NCBI GenBank assembly: GCA_019828545.1
Contig: JACVRA010000138.1
Location: 372,001 to 436,000, forward strand
DNA from: Paracamarosporium sp. OC-R06-R3
Taxonomy: Eukaryota; Ascomycota; Dothideomycetes; Pleosporales; Didymosphaeriaceae
DNA: 64,000 bases
Direction: 5' to 3'
The notes below the pieces were generated by a model. The model was not told the origin of the DNA. It made no database searches and was given only the letters and a program-made list of their open reading frames with translations. Both the position numbers and the translations under genes were made by a program. This document shows, in pieces, positions 11,487 through 22,326 of this stretch. Numbering within the stretch: the stretch's first letter is position 1; every line of letters starts with the position of its first letter.

Positions 11487-11764
11487 TTTATTGTCTGAGT
11501 AATTTGAAGTCTGACTCAAAAGACGTGATACCTCAACCCATACGAGTTGCAGGCATTTCCATCGTCAAGTTTCTTGTGCTTGGGTCGCCGCGTTAGTCCT
11601 AATCTGACTAGCTCGGCACTAATCCTTTCTGGTCTAGCCCCTCGGGCCACCCTTCGTCGCCCTCATGGTTCCTGGGTGCATGGGCAAAACACTTCTCTTT
11701 ATTGTTAAACCTTTTAGCTATAAAAACCCCTCATAGCGATACACATACAATATACAAGATGTGA
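11487..11764. other. Spacer downstream of the aminopeptidase
   Basis: Region between the diverged repeat and the stop codon of the M28 peptidase gene. No gene is supported. Confidence 0.4.
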
Positions 11765-13036
11765 CTATTCGAACTTGTGCAGCGCCAGCTCGTAGGCCAA
11801 AGCAAGCGTCAACTTCGCATGTTGAAGCATATGGTCGAAGCTCAAATACTCAATCTTATCTTCAGTGCTATGGATTTTATTGTCGGAATTTTCGAAGGCT
11901 GCCTCGATCACAAAAGCAGAAGGATACCCGGCTTTGCTAGCACTGGCGTGGTCGGAACACGCGTAGCCGCACTTCGTGAGCACATATCCGATGTCGCAGT
12001 AGTCGGTAATAACCTCTTTAATGAACTCGGTTAGACCAGGGTCGACGAAGTCAGTGATGACGCCAACGGATTCGGGCTCGCCTGCATCGATGGTTTTTTG
12101 AACGTATCCAGTCATGTCCTGCTGCAGCATGGCTTTGACATCCCTGCCTTCTTTTTCGTACGATTGGAAGATTGCCTGAGAGCCAAGCAATCCGCCTTCT
12201 TCTGCTGAGTACCAGTGGAACTCGACCGTGTTGGGAGCTTCACCCTTTACAACATCCTCAGCTTTTAGCAATACACGCAAAGCTTCCAGGATCGTAACAG
12301 TGCCACTTCCGTCATCGTCGGCGCCAGGCGCTGCGAGAATGGAAGGGAGGAACAGGTTGATGCTGTCTTGGTGCGCGCCGATGACGACGGTCTTGTTGCT
12401 CTTTCCAGGGATCGTAGCGATGATAGAAGACTGTCCCCATGGATGGGAGAAAGCCTTCACCGATGCACCATAGTCAAAGGCTCCACCTTTCGCCAATGTA
12501 TCGTTGACTTGCTCGAGTAGCCATGCGGACGATTGCGCACCATATTGCGACTTGTAATATCTGGTATGAAAGGAAGTGAAGACCTCTAGGTGCTTGCGCA
12601 TGTTGTTCTTTTGAAGCTGCTTGAGCAGCGGCGCAACAGTCTCATTCTGGGCAGTCTTTGTGGGGAATTTGACGCTTTGTGCTCCGTATTTTCTGTTCAG
12701 AGCGCCGAGATCTGGGGTGTCGGTGATGTCGAAGAAGTTGACGCCTTTCTACACACTGTTAGCAATGGTTGAAGTGGGCACGGGTCGCGTGAACCAGCGG
12801 ACTTAGGATGGAGTCATCCAGCTTCACCACGTAAAACGAGATCGCTATATACGTACCCGACGTAGAGCCCACTTGTCGTCTTCAGTGACCCACTGAGTAT
12901 CTCCAGGTGCCAGCTCGATGAGGTACTTGTCGGGTTCGGCGACGGGTGCCTGCGAGTCACCTAGCACGACCTGCGGAGGGTGGATAGCAGCGGCCAGCGC
13001 TGCAGTGCATAACGGTAGAAGAATCGATGATTTCAT
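11765..13036 (-). CDS. Secreted M28 leucine aminopeptidase
   Basis: Two exons (13036-12857, 12748-11765) separated by a 108-base intron encode 387 aa, the usual length of fungal LAP1-type exopeptidases. [17 protein letters not shown] is a clear signal peptide. A propeptide follows ([16 protein letters not shown], then [10 protein letters not shown] across the splice). The zinc ligands of family M28 are visible: His in GAHQDS (about 186), Asp in GADDDGSG (about 205), Glu in SAEEGG (about 243), Asp in QQDMTGY (about 271) and His in NKIHSTED (about 353). CGYACSDH has the two cysteines that form the family's disulphide. It removes N-terminal residues from peptides outside the cell, for protein scavenging. 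No neighbouring gene suggests co-regulation. Confidence 0.93.
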
Positions 13037-14184
13037 GTTGATCTGGTGATGACTTTTGTGTTGAGTGTGCTGGTCGTGTGTGAGACGTGTGAGCTTGGAG
13101 CCTGGAGCTTGGAGCTCGGAGGCGGGTTGACCCAGTGATGATGACATCGGCGATACCGGCCTTAAGCTGATAGAGGAACACGAAGGCGTTAGAGTAAGAC
13201 TTTTAGTAGTATTTGATGATAACATTTCTTTACAAAACTACTCAAGAATACTTTGTGGATTATGATCAGCTATTAATTCCGTACGTATGATAGATTGGAG
13301 GGTCCTAAAGACCAGTGGAGCGGTAGTCGGAGGGATCGTGTATTGCTGGGCAGAATCCTATTAACTTCAACAATCGTGCATAGCGCATCATGGCAATACC
13401 TCCCTCTTGCAGCCAGTTTACATCTTCGCGCAAAGACCCCGATGTATGTCAGATTGCAGTGATGCTATATAGACTTAGCACCCTCAGTGTTTTGCAGTAG
13501 ATAACGAGCAGAATGAACAATCACTTATTCTAACAAAAGAGCTGAGATTCGTCTGTAGAGCAATAAACACCAATATCACTCACTTCCACAGGTTATGAGC
13601 CCGATAAGGAACTGTCTCAACGGGTCTGCGGAACACAACTTACACTTACGTATAGGCGCGATATGCTTCGCGGCTTTTCTAGAATGTCACTTGAAAGGTC
13701 AGCGCAAGCTGAGTTTTTCTGATGACATGTATGAATCACACTATCTCAGTTACGTACAGGTTATGTAGCAAACTACTACCAGCCTATTTAATAATCGCTT
13801 CGTCCCAGAGGACTGGCGGTATTACATGAATCTGTGATCGGAAGTAGGCACGAAGCTGCTAATGACCTGACTGCTGTTGCGATAATGTTATCTATCGTAT
13901 TCAAAATTTTGTCTTAGGTTCCATCAGATGCTTTCTATTCACCTCCTGTGTCATCATGCTGGCCACAGTTATCGTCACTAAGGAGAGCGCTCTCTTTCAT
14001 GACACTCTGTTAAGCTGATACGGGTACAGTACTTCTAGTTTATGATTGAGGATGTTGCCACATGAGGTATCACACAAGTAGGGAACGGACATTTACCGAT
14101 GTGAATTATAGCTTTCGACGGGGACAATGACGGCAGCGACAGATCTGTCTCCATACCATCTCCTTTAATGTCTCCGAACACTTC
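13037..14184. other. Intergenic, aminopeptidase promoter to transporter 3' end
   Basis: A 1.15-kb stretch without a supported gene, repeat or RNA. Confidence 0.5.
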
Positions 14185-15943
14185 TTAAGCCTCCTCTGTC
14201 TTCACTGTCACATTTTCCTTTTCTTCTCCATGCGTTATAGTAGCTATAGTGATACCCGCCTCATGCGCCACGAGGTACCTCTTCCTAGCCGCCCTTGCAA
14301 ACACTGGCGCCCCCTCCCCGAACATGACATCCATATCCTCGAGGGAAACACCTTTTGTCTCAGGCACAAAGAAGAACGCGAAGAAGAAAGCTACAACGGT
14401 GCACGCCCCAAAGAAGATAAAGGTGCCAAAGGTGATGGTGGCGACCATGTGGGGAAGGGAGTAAACGACGATGAATTGGGCGAGCCATTGAGTGCAGACG
14501 GCGCACATCTACTCAATCTGCATTAGCATCGAACGGCTTTTGACGAATCTGGGAAAGGATAGGTAAAGAGAAAAAGTGGAATGACGTACCATTCCCAGCG
14601 TGCGCACTCTATTCGGCAGCACCTCGCTTGTGAAGATCCACGGTATGCCATTCCACGAGAAGCCGTAAAAAAATGGCGTACACGTATACCATGGCGAGAG
14701 CAGCCTGGCTTCCTGAATCTTTTGGAGGCGTTTTCCCCTCAAAGGTCCCACTCATCGCAGAATACCCCGCGAGGTAAAACATAGCTATCATGGCGCCCAC
14801 AGCGCCAACGAGTAGCGCAGAACGCCGACCAAACCGGTCCACGAAGAAGACCATAAAGATGAGTGTCGTCATCATCTTGACCAGCCCATAAATACCGGTT
14901 GCCAAAAGTCCGACGGAGGTCCCTGTGTACCCAATAGCTTTAAGGATGGTTGGGGAATAATAATTGATCGCATTGATTCCGGTGAGGTTTTGTAGAAGCA
15001 TGAGCAGAACACCAATAGTGACACGGTTGCGGATGCCTGGAGCACCAAGCTCGCGGAAAATTTGCAGCGTAGAGCGGCGACCGCCCGAAATTTCGATCTC
15101 GTGTGTAACGGAAGCTTGAATCTCTTCAAGTTCGGCCACAATGTACGGGTGAGAATCCGGCAAATTACGCACCCAGCAGAGGGCTTTCGTAGCCTGCGAT
15201 ATACGGTTCTTGGAGACAAGCCAACGTGGAGATTCGATGATAAAGGGCATGCTAAGCAAGAGAAGTCCGGCAGGAATGAACTGCGCGGCGACAGGGATGT
15301 GCCATTGCTTGTCGGTCGTGCCCGATATGTTCTTCTCGACGCCGTAGTTTACCCAGAATCCAAAGACAAGCGCTGTCTGTAACATGATCTCAAAAATACC
15401 AACCAGCCTACCACGGATAAGCGCTGGACTACACTCCGCGATGAAGATGGGGATCATAGTCGAAGTTGCACCAATAGCTAGGCCGGTGATGGCTCGACCA
15501 GCGTAAAGTAGGCTCAGAGTGCCATGAAGCATGAGCCCTGCGCCAATCATGAAGAGTGCGCCTCCGCCCATAATGGTCATCTTACGTCCCCATCGCTCGG
15601 CGACAAAGAATCCTACAATGGCACCGAAAAAGGCACCTGCTTGGAAGGTCGAGACTATGTTCGAAGACAAATTGGTGAGTTCGCTTTTAGAGACACTGTC
15701 AAGGCCGAACCGATGTTTGAATGAGGGCAGTGCGAGGGTCGTTCCAATGAATGCGCTGTCGTAGCCGTACATGGCTGAGGCCTTGACCGCTGTTTGTTAA
15801 TGCCACATCTCAACCACGTCGTGTATGCAATGACTTACCCAAGCGGCCGAAAAGGCGAGGATATAGGGTCGCGGTCCATATACTTCCTTTGGAACGTCGA
15901 AATGCGCATGGGCATCTTCCTTCAGGGCAAATGGATTCTTCAT
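14185..15943 (-). pseudogene. MFS sugar/quinate-type transporter with a one-base frameshift
   Basis: Exons 15943-15839, 15781-14590 and 14508-14185 (introns of 57 and 81 bases) sum to 1621 nt, one more than a multiple of three. The extra base lies in an A7 run (plus strand 14667-14673). Upstream the frame reads ALAMVYVYAIF; the expected continuation YGFSWNGIPWIFTSEVLPNR is one frame over. With a six-base run the protein would be 539 aa. Sugar-porter motifs are all present: GYDSAFIGTTLALPSF, AERWGRK, ECSPALIRGRLVG, IESPRWL, QNLTGINAINYYSP, DRFGRR and PETKGVSLEDMD. Twelve helices are expected. The sequence resembles fungal quinate/hexose permeases. Either this strain's copy is broken or the base is a homopolymer sequencing error. 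Confidence 0.85.
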
Positions 15944-16828
15944 CTCCGCAAAGATGCTTTGAGCGCGATCAAGGTCTCTTCCAAATGTGAAGACTATGAG
16001 TAGAGAAGGCAATTGCAGATTCTAATCGCCAGAGCTGGGGTCAAGACAATCGACTGGTTTTATTCGCCCCAACATCAGAAGGGCGGGCGAAACAATTGCC
16101 CTAGTCGCCATGTGCTTGAGTCAAGATTAAAACAAAACGCACTCGCTCAAGCCCGGATCGGCATCATCGCGTACTAGGTCTTCGCTCCTTCGAGGTCATC
16201 TGGGAAAAAGATTCAGCCATTATATGTGTCGAAGGAAAGTTCCCGGCACGTCTCCGGAGAGAAACAACGCTAAAGCAGTCACTAAAGCTTGGTAGTCGCC
16301 CCGCCCACCTAGTCACGGGAAGCCTAAGGGGAACTAATCAGTACGGGGTCGATATGGATCCGGGAATATGATTGGCTTGGACACTCCTGGGACATTTACC
16401 TCTAGTCATAGCTTGCTCTGGGGGAAAGATATTAACCACATCTTCCCCACGGGGTTGGCTATTTCTGTTTTCTAGAAGCTATTCCTATGCGAGGTGCTAT
16501 GACCTAGAGCTCTCCACAAAGTCGCGCAACTTCCCTCTTGGAACACATGATAGCGTGCATTCCGGAAAACTTCGCAGAAACTTTTCCGGCGAACCGTTCT
16601 GGCCCTGGATTCATTACACACAGATCGACGAGCCGACATCGGACACTCCTAGGGACCGAACCGGTGGTCAGTCAGCGGCGGACATCCAATGCGGAAATTC
16701 TGATCGTGATAAAGAGCAGAAGCAGCGCAGATAAAGGTAGCCGGCGGAACCCGCACCGCATGTCCAACGTTCACCACGATCTGGCTACTCGGTAAAAAGG
16801 AACATCGAGACCCCAGGACAACATAGCT
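15944..16828. promoter_or_regulatory. Divergent promoter region, transporter and SDR
   Basis: An 885-bp region between two genes reading away from each other. It contains the inverted repeat CCGGAAAA-N12-TTTTCCGG (16562-16589), 240 bp upstream of the SDR start. Such CGG/CCG-ended repeats are the usual targets of fungal Zn2Cys6 activators. A further short palindrome CTCCGGAG lies near 16253. Several hexamers fit the CreA-type SYGGRG pattern, but these are common by chance. Co-regulation of the two genes is an inference. Confidence 0.45.
16562..16589. promoter_or_regulatory. Inverted repeat, candidate Zn2Cys6 activator site
   Basis: Two perfect 8-bp arms, CCGGAAAA and TTTTCCGG, are separated by 12 bases. 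The CGG...CCG geometry suits a dimeric binuclear-cluster regulator. No regulator gene is found within the window. Confidence 0.4.
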
Positions 16829-17817
16829 ATGAACACGCCCGGCACTCCAGGTATCGGCGTCGAGCCGCTCAACACACCCGCACTACAAAGCAACCCTACC
16901 GGCCACCTTCATGTGCCTCTTGCCACGCACCGCCTTGCTAATAAAGTGGCCTTGATTTCAGGCGGCGGCGGCCAGATTGGCATTGAGACGGCCGCACGCC
17001 TTATCCGCGAGGGTGCAAACGTTACGCTCTTCGACATCAGCTCTGACGCGCTAGAGAAAGCTGTTATTACGCTTAAAGATGCCATCTATACAGGCGAGAT
17101 TACCTCAACGCGTATTATGACAATTGTTGGCGACGCGTCTTCTGAAGCTGACGTTGCTACCGCTATTGAGCGCACGGTTAAGATGTTTAAAAGGCTCGAT
17201 ATTGCGTTTTTAAACGCGGGCGTGAGTTATGCGGCCACGCCGCTGTTAGAGACGGACGAGCAGCAGTACGACAGGGTTATGAGCATCAACGTCAAATCCG
17301 GTATGTTATGTCATGTGAATCCATAATGCATGTAGAACCAAATCGCGTGCTTTCTCCCCTATGAATCCGCTCCGGGACTTCGTTCTTTTCAGCACAAACA
17401 CTCACACGACCGGTAGCATTCCTCGGCCTCAAACACGTGGGCAAAACAATGAAAGACCTAGGCAACGGCGGCTCTATTATCCTCACCTCTTCTATCGCTG
17501 GCCTACGCGGCACCCCCGGCCTCTGTGTCTATTCTGCGTCTAAATTTGCGCTGCGCGGACTGGCACTGACAGCCGCAAATGAACTAGGCCCTGACAATAT
17601 ACGCGTCAATACGATCCACCCTAGCGGCGTTGATACTCCCATGTTTCGGGCGACTTGGAGCGAAGAGAAGCTTGTAGAACTTAAGGCCGCTATGCCGCTC
17701 GGCCGCTTCGCACAGACAGACGATATCTCTAGCGTTGTAGCGTTTTTGGCTCACGAGGATTCTAAATTCATCACCGGCAGCTTTTTGAAGATTGACGGTG
17801 GGTGTATTAGTTTCTAA
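16829..17817 (+). CDS. Short-chain dehydrogenase/reductase with N-terminal extension
   Basis: Two exons (16829-17300 and 17417-17817, intron 116 bases) encode 290 aa, an exact multiple of three. A leader of about 45 residues precedes the Rossmann fold, which starts ANKVALISGGGGQIGIETA; its glycine motif is GGGGQIG. DIS follows strand 2, NAG is in LDIAFLNAGVSY, catalytic Ser in ILTSSIAG, and catalytic Tyr/Lys in VYSASKFALRG. The end, FITGSFLKIDGG, is typical of bacterial-type 3-oxoacyl/alcohol SDRs. The splice restores INVKSAFLGLKHVGK exactly. It is divergent from the transporter and followed by a dehydroshikimate-dehydratase-like gene, so it may oxidise or reduce a hydroxyl on the imported compound. 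The substrate is unknown. Confidence 0.9.
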
Positions 17818-18348
17818 GTTCGTATTTGCGTTCGCGTAAAAAAAAAACGCTGCAGTACGTACAGGCATATTCTGGCTTTACTTTTCACAAAAGGCGTTGT
17901 CAGATTCAAAAAGATAGCCGAAGACTTTGCTGAGACGAAACAACAAGCTGTAAAACTGCCAAGACATAGTTATGTTCATAAAAGAGTTACGTATAGTAGT
18001 ATGCCGTGGGGTTATAAGAAACGAGACATTGTTCCCAAGCTGGGAGCTAGCCTTTTGTCATCTCAGATTGGATGAGCGCACACTGATACCATTGCAATGG
18101 ACGGCTATATCCATACGCGCCTTAAGGACCCTTGCAGTGCAAGCCCCCTATAAGATTTAACCACCTGCGATGTCGGGCTATCCAGGGCGCTTAGATTCGG
18201 ATGCCTAGGTCCCTAACAAATTGTAGCGCATCTATAAATGCGGCTAGAGATGCTGTTTCTACGTTATGCTTACATGGACGCGGACTTCGGTTGCTTACTT
18301 ATCTGAATCGAATTGAAAAGGCCTGAAATGAATTGAACCATTGGCATC
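17818..18348. other. Intergenic, SDR to TIM-barrel gene
   Basis: A 531-bp spacer. It begins with a short A-rich run after the SDR stop. I see no gene in it. Confidence 0.5.
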
Positions 18349-19332
18349 ATGCAAGTTAGCCCTAACCTAAAGTGGGCCGTATCGTCGATATCGCTAGGGA
18401 AACATCCATCTCACACGCTCGAGCGCAAGATACAGGCCGCAGCCGCGAATGGATTTCAAGGCATTGAATTGGTATACAACGACGTCCTGCACCACGCAGC
18501 TTCGAATTCACAATCGCCGCTCGAATCAGCCCAGCAGATCGGTACTTTCGCGGCAGAATATGCAGTCACTATTATATCGCTCACCGCCTTCAAAAACTAC
18601 GAAGGGAACCTCGCGGTTACACTTCTAGAGCGTTTAGCCCACGCTCAAGAATGGATAGACGTCGCCATCGCTCTCGGCGGACCCGCCATTCAAGTGCCAT
18701 CCATGTTTCTCCCAGACTCAACCGGTGACGAGCAAGTTATCGTCAGAGACCTCCAAGCTCTGGCCGACCTTGCCGCACAACATGACCTCAGCATTGCCTA
18801 CGAGTCTGTCGCTTTCGCAGCCCATAATCCTCTCTGGCAGGACAGCGTACGCATCGCGAAAGCAGTGGACAGAGCGAACTTCAGAGTCTGCCTAGACTCG
18901 TACCACATCCACGCTCGCCTGTGGGGCGACGCCTGCGCCGAAGATGGACACCTGCCCGGTGGTAACGAGGCGTTACGCCGCTCGATGCAGGATTTTCTTT
19001 CCGACTGTCCGAGAGAGATTGTGGCCTATGTGCAGCTGTCCGATGCCTTGCGTTGGAGCCCGCCATTATCTATGCACGACGAGGCGTTTGCGAGCCTAGA
19101 GGTGCATGACCCGCGGCTACTATGGTCGAGGGTTGGGCGTCCGTTTCCACTTGACGAATCGGGGTATTTTCCGGTTGTGGAAACCGCGCGCACGTGGCTG
19201 GTAGATTATCGATGGGACGGCTGGGTGAGCTTGGAAGGGGTTTTGAGAGAGACAGAGCGAGAGGAGTGCGGACCAGAAGTCATGGCGGAGAGGGGCAGAT
19301 TGTCCATCGAAAATCTGTTGGCTAGTCTGTGA
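18349..19332 (+). CDS. TIM-barrel lyase/isomerase resembling 3-dehydroshikimate dehydratase
   Basis: A single-exon gene of 327 aa in the xylose-isomerase-like (AP endonuclease 2) TIM-barrel family. It resembles fungal QutC/Qa-4: an N-terminal LKWAVSSISLGKHPSHTLERKIQAA strand-helix pair, then GFQGIELVYNDV. Metal ligands in the positions expected for dehydroshikimate dehydratases are Glu152 (YESVAF), Asp183 (CLDSYHIHAR, with His186 beside it), Gln229 (VAYVQLSDALRW) and Glu296 (WVSLEGVL). That enzyme turns 3-dehydroshikimate into protocatechuate in quinate catabolism. It lies next to a quinate/sugar-type transporter and an SDR, which fits a small catabolic cluster. Related sugar-phosphate isomerases share the fold, so the exact reaction is inferred. 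Confidence 0.8.
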   Translation: MQVSPNLKWAVSSISLGKHPSHTLERKIQAAAANGFQGIELVYNDVLHHAASNSQSPLESAQQIGTFAAEYAVTIISLTAFKNYEGNLAVTLLERLAHAQEWIDVAIALGGPAIQVPSMFLPDSTGDEQVIVRDLQALADLAAQHDLSIAYESVAFAAHNPLWQDSVRIAKAVDRANFRVCLDSYHIHARLWGDACAEDGHLPGGNEALRRSMQDFLSDCPREIVAYVQLSDALRWSPPLSMHDEAFASLEVHDPRLLWSRVGRPFPLDESGYFPVVETARTWLVDYRWDGWVSLEGVLRETEREECGPEVMAERGRLSIENLLASL

Positions 19333-20929
19333 TACTTATTCAACATCATTGAATGATTGGATAAACATTCTTGGGGCATGGGTTGGACGGCATTGGGGCC
19401 TCGACGCTTGAAGCGTGAATGAAGGGGTGGATCTCTAGCATGGTACTTAGCAGTAGTGGCGTCGATAAAGTACGAAGTCAGCCTATGGAATCAATCTTGC
19501 ATGGAAAAACTGCCTCTGTAGGGACTTGAATCGAGAAAAGATGCACCATCACCGGCTGCTACGGGGTGTCAACGTCACGGCCTGTGATGCTCTATGTTCG
19601 AAGACACTAGCCCGTTCGATCGCGTCAACATTGCATCGACAAAGGGTAAACCGGGTTGAATCCGTGTTGCACGGCCCTCGTTTGCCAGGCTTTCAGCAAA
19701 AGTTCCACTGAGTCTCCCGCATTTAAGACGATGGGAGAATTGTATACTGAGAGGTGCCTCGGCATGGCCATCTAACTTGGATAGGAACACAACCAGACAT
19801 CAGCTCCTTCTATGGTCATGATTTTCAATTTTGTTCCTGGAAATATCTAGAATGGCTACAAGTAATTGGTTCGTAGGGCTTATGTCTTGTCTTGCTTCAC
19901 TGACGCCTAGTCCATACATAACTATTACACCATGGCTTATAGTTATTGTAGTAGTCCCTTCGTCTATGACACGGCTTACATACATCGCTTACACGGTGGT
20001 GGAGCTGGTGTACTAGCATCCTTCTAGTTTAGTTGTGTCTACTACGCTCGCGACTCTTTCGAAGCGCCGCATGGTAACCTCTCCGACTGTGCTAGAGACA
20101 TTGTCACAGTGTATCTAATCTGAAAATCGGTAATGCGTCTTTTGTATTGCAAACTCAGTTCCTCGGAATGATAATTGACCGGCAAAAGACCGCCATACGA
20201 CTGCTTGGCGTAATGTTTTTTCGCGTACTACTCCTGTGGCCGTGTGTCTGACATAGACCGAGATACCACCATTTAACCCATCACGTGAATGGCTTCTACC
20301 TGGCTGTCATTGCGGCCTTTAGGCCTCGAAGAAACTGAGAGGAATTACTGGTTTCAAAAAGAGTGGTTTGAGAGGCATAGGTGTAGACATGTGTTGAACG
20401 TTATTAATGCCGTAAAACGGAGTCCTAGTTCATGATGGAAATATACAATGCTTTTGCGAGCCAATCCAAGCTTCGGTCATGTCGGTTTGGCCGATGGTGA
20501 AGTTACAGGAGTTTGGGTGGTTTGGTGATAAGATGGGATAACGCGAGACATAAGAGTAGAGGTAGATAAATGTGATTTCAAGAAAGAACGGATTATGCAC
20601 CTACAGGTGGAGTCTCATGGCTCAATTTTAGTACTAGGCTGGCACCGGTTTATTCGTCGGGCTCCTTAACGGCGCTGCCTAGCTGGCAGGTTCGACACAA
20701 ACATGAACAACGAAGCTATATTTACTAGGACCCTTAACGTGGTCTTTGGTATACATGTTGGTTACCTCAGAGAAGAAACATAGTTCTACATCGTGTTTGC
20801 AACTCTCCTTGTCGAAATTCTTTGAAGCCGTAGTCATGACGACATCAATATTCGCCATCCTTAATAGCCATGATAACACTTTCTTAACGACTGATAAAGT
20901 AACAAGTCTTCAGGTATCATCCTATCGCT
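19333..20929. other. Gene-poor intergenic stretch with repeat relic
   Basis: A 1.6-kb stretch. No intact gene is supported. A 66-codon minus-strand frame at 20879-20679 has no recognisable motif. The repeat copy at 20511-20607 lies inside. Confidence 0.45.
20511..20607. repeat. Diverged repeat, copy B (matches 11390-11486)
   Basis: This aligns in direct orientation with 11390-11486. The shared blocks GAGACA, GAGGTAGA, GTGATT and AAGAAA keep their order and spacing. The differences include many C/T and G/A changes, as expected for old copies exposed to repeat-induced point mutation. Confidence 0.5.
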
Positions 20930-21833
20930 ATGTCAGAACCATCAACAGCGGTGATCCGCGACATAACCCCCAACCTAACAACATTCACCATCCCCTTCAA
21001 CCGCTTCGCACCCTTCGGCTACCGCAAATTTGTCGCGGTGGGAAACCGTGCAACTGCAATCCGACTTACATCCGGCTCTATTCTTCTCCTTAATCCCATC
21101 CCGCTCTCTTTCCCCGTTCGTGAAAAGCTTAATTCTCTCGGCGGTGTACACTACATTGCTGCCGACCTTGGACACCACCTCTCCGTGCTGGAGTATTTAT
21201 CTGCATGGCCAAATGCAAAGATTATCGGCGTACCGGGACTAGAAGAGAAGCGCAGCGATGTGAAATGGGATTGGATCTACGGAGCAGAAGAGGAATTAGG
21301 GGAGAGGCCTGAGGAGGTTTTCAACTGGGAAGGTCAGGTAGAGAGTGTGTTGTTTGAGGGCTTCATTACACGTGCGGTGGCATGGTTGCATAAGCCTACA
21401 GGCACGCTGATCGTGTCTGATTTGCTGATGAATTTGCCTTGTATGGAGGTATGGACCATATTCCTGCTCTCTCAGGATATAGTATATGCTGATGTAACCG
21501 GGAAAGCAATATAACCCTTCGTCTGCGGCGCGAGACGTACTCTCGAGAGAGTTTGCTAAACGTGCACATCCGAATTCTGTCTGGTTCAAACGGCTTATTT
21601 ATTACATTGCTAGCGTAGATTACTTATTGATGCGGCGGGATGCTAAAAGAGTGGTAGAATGGGATTTTGAAAGGGTTATTCCTTGCCACGGTGAGGTAAT
21701 CGAGAGTGGGGGGAGAGAGGCTTGGACTGAGACGCATCGGTGGTTTCTGGAGGGAAGTGTGAGACCTGGTCTATTCAGAAGAACCGTTCATGCACCACTC
21801 CTGAAAGCTGTACGGTGGTTCTTCTTAACATGA
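20930..21833 (+). CDS. DUF4336-type protein (metallo-beta-lactamase-like fold)
   Basis: Two exons (20930-21448, 21507-21833; intron 58 bases) encode 281 aa, an exact multiple of three. The protein resembles the fungal/bacterial DUF4336 family: ITPNLTTFTIPFNRFAPFGYRKFVAVGNR at the start, then LTSGSILLLNPIPLS, HYIAADLGHHLSVLEYL and, near the end, WDFERVIPCHGEVIESGG. The HYIAADLGHH and PCHGEV segments sit where metallo-beta-lactamase folds carry metal ligands, but the canonical HxHxDH motif is absent, so catalysis is uncertain. No signal peptide or membrane span is visible. The role is unknown; it is next in line after the catabolic-looking genes but 1.6 kb away. Confidence 0.85.
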
Positions 21834-22326
21834 GTCTAAGCGGCGTATTAAGACTAGAGTCACCAACGTGAAACATAGATTATCTTAAAACTCTTTCGCT
21901 GCGTCGCGAGAATCACGGCCTCCTTCATGGTTTTGGATGACCCACACCAATGATAACGACTATGTCGAGGTATCGCCATACTTTGAAATTTATAAACCAA
22001 TCCAATGGAATGTAGTTTCCCTAAGCGAATAAGGAGTTACAATTTTCAGGGTTGGAACTTGGTATAGCACGGAGTAGTTAGAGTGCAGATAAAGAACTGC
22101 ATAGTCTGGACCAACTGCACGCACCGTATCCTGGGTAGAGGTAGTCTTGAATGCTGCTACTGTACCACGTTCCCTGTTTATATAGAGGGTTTGATTGTCC
22201 TAAGTCCGATTGAGGTGCCCAACTACCTGGGGAAACATCTTCACTGACTGTGTTATTGTCGTCACTGAAAATAGCGTCTTCGGTAGGAACCAAAAGCTAA
22301 TTGCATACCGCGAATATTCTTGAATT
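21834..22326. other. Convergent intergenic region
   Basis: A 493-bp spacer between the 3' ends of the DUF4336 gene and VPS36. Nothing else is supported. Confidence 0.5.

Noticed and set aside
15944..16828. CreA-like SYGGRG hexamers in the transporter/SDR promoter
   Set aside because: Hexamers this degenerate occur often by chance; too weak to call as sites.
11368..21720. Shared word GTAATCGAGAGTGGGG(GG)AGAGAGG at 11368 and 21696
   Set aside because: The second copy lies in a conserved coding part of the DUF4336 gene (GEVIESGGREAW) and the word is low-complexity, so I treat it as coincidence.
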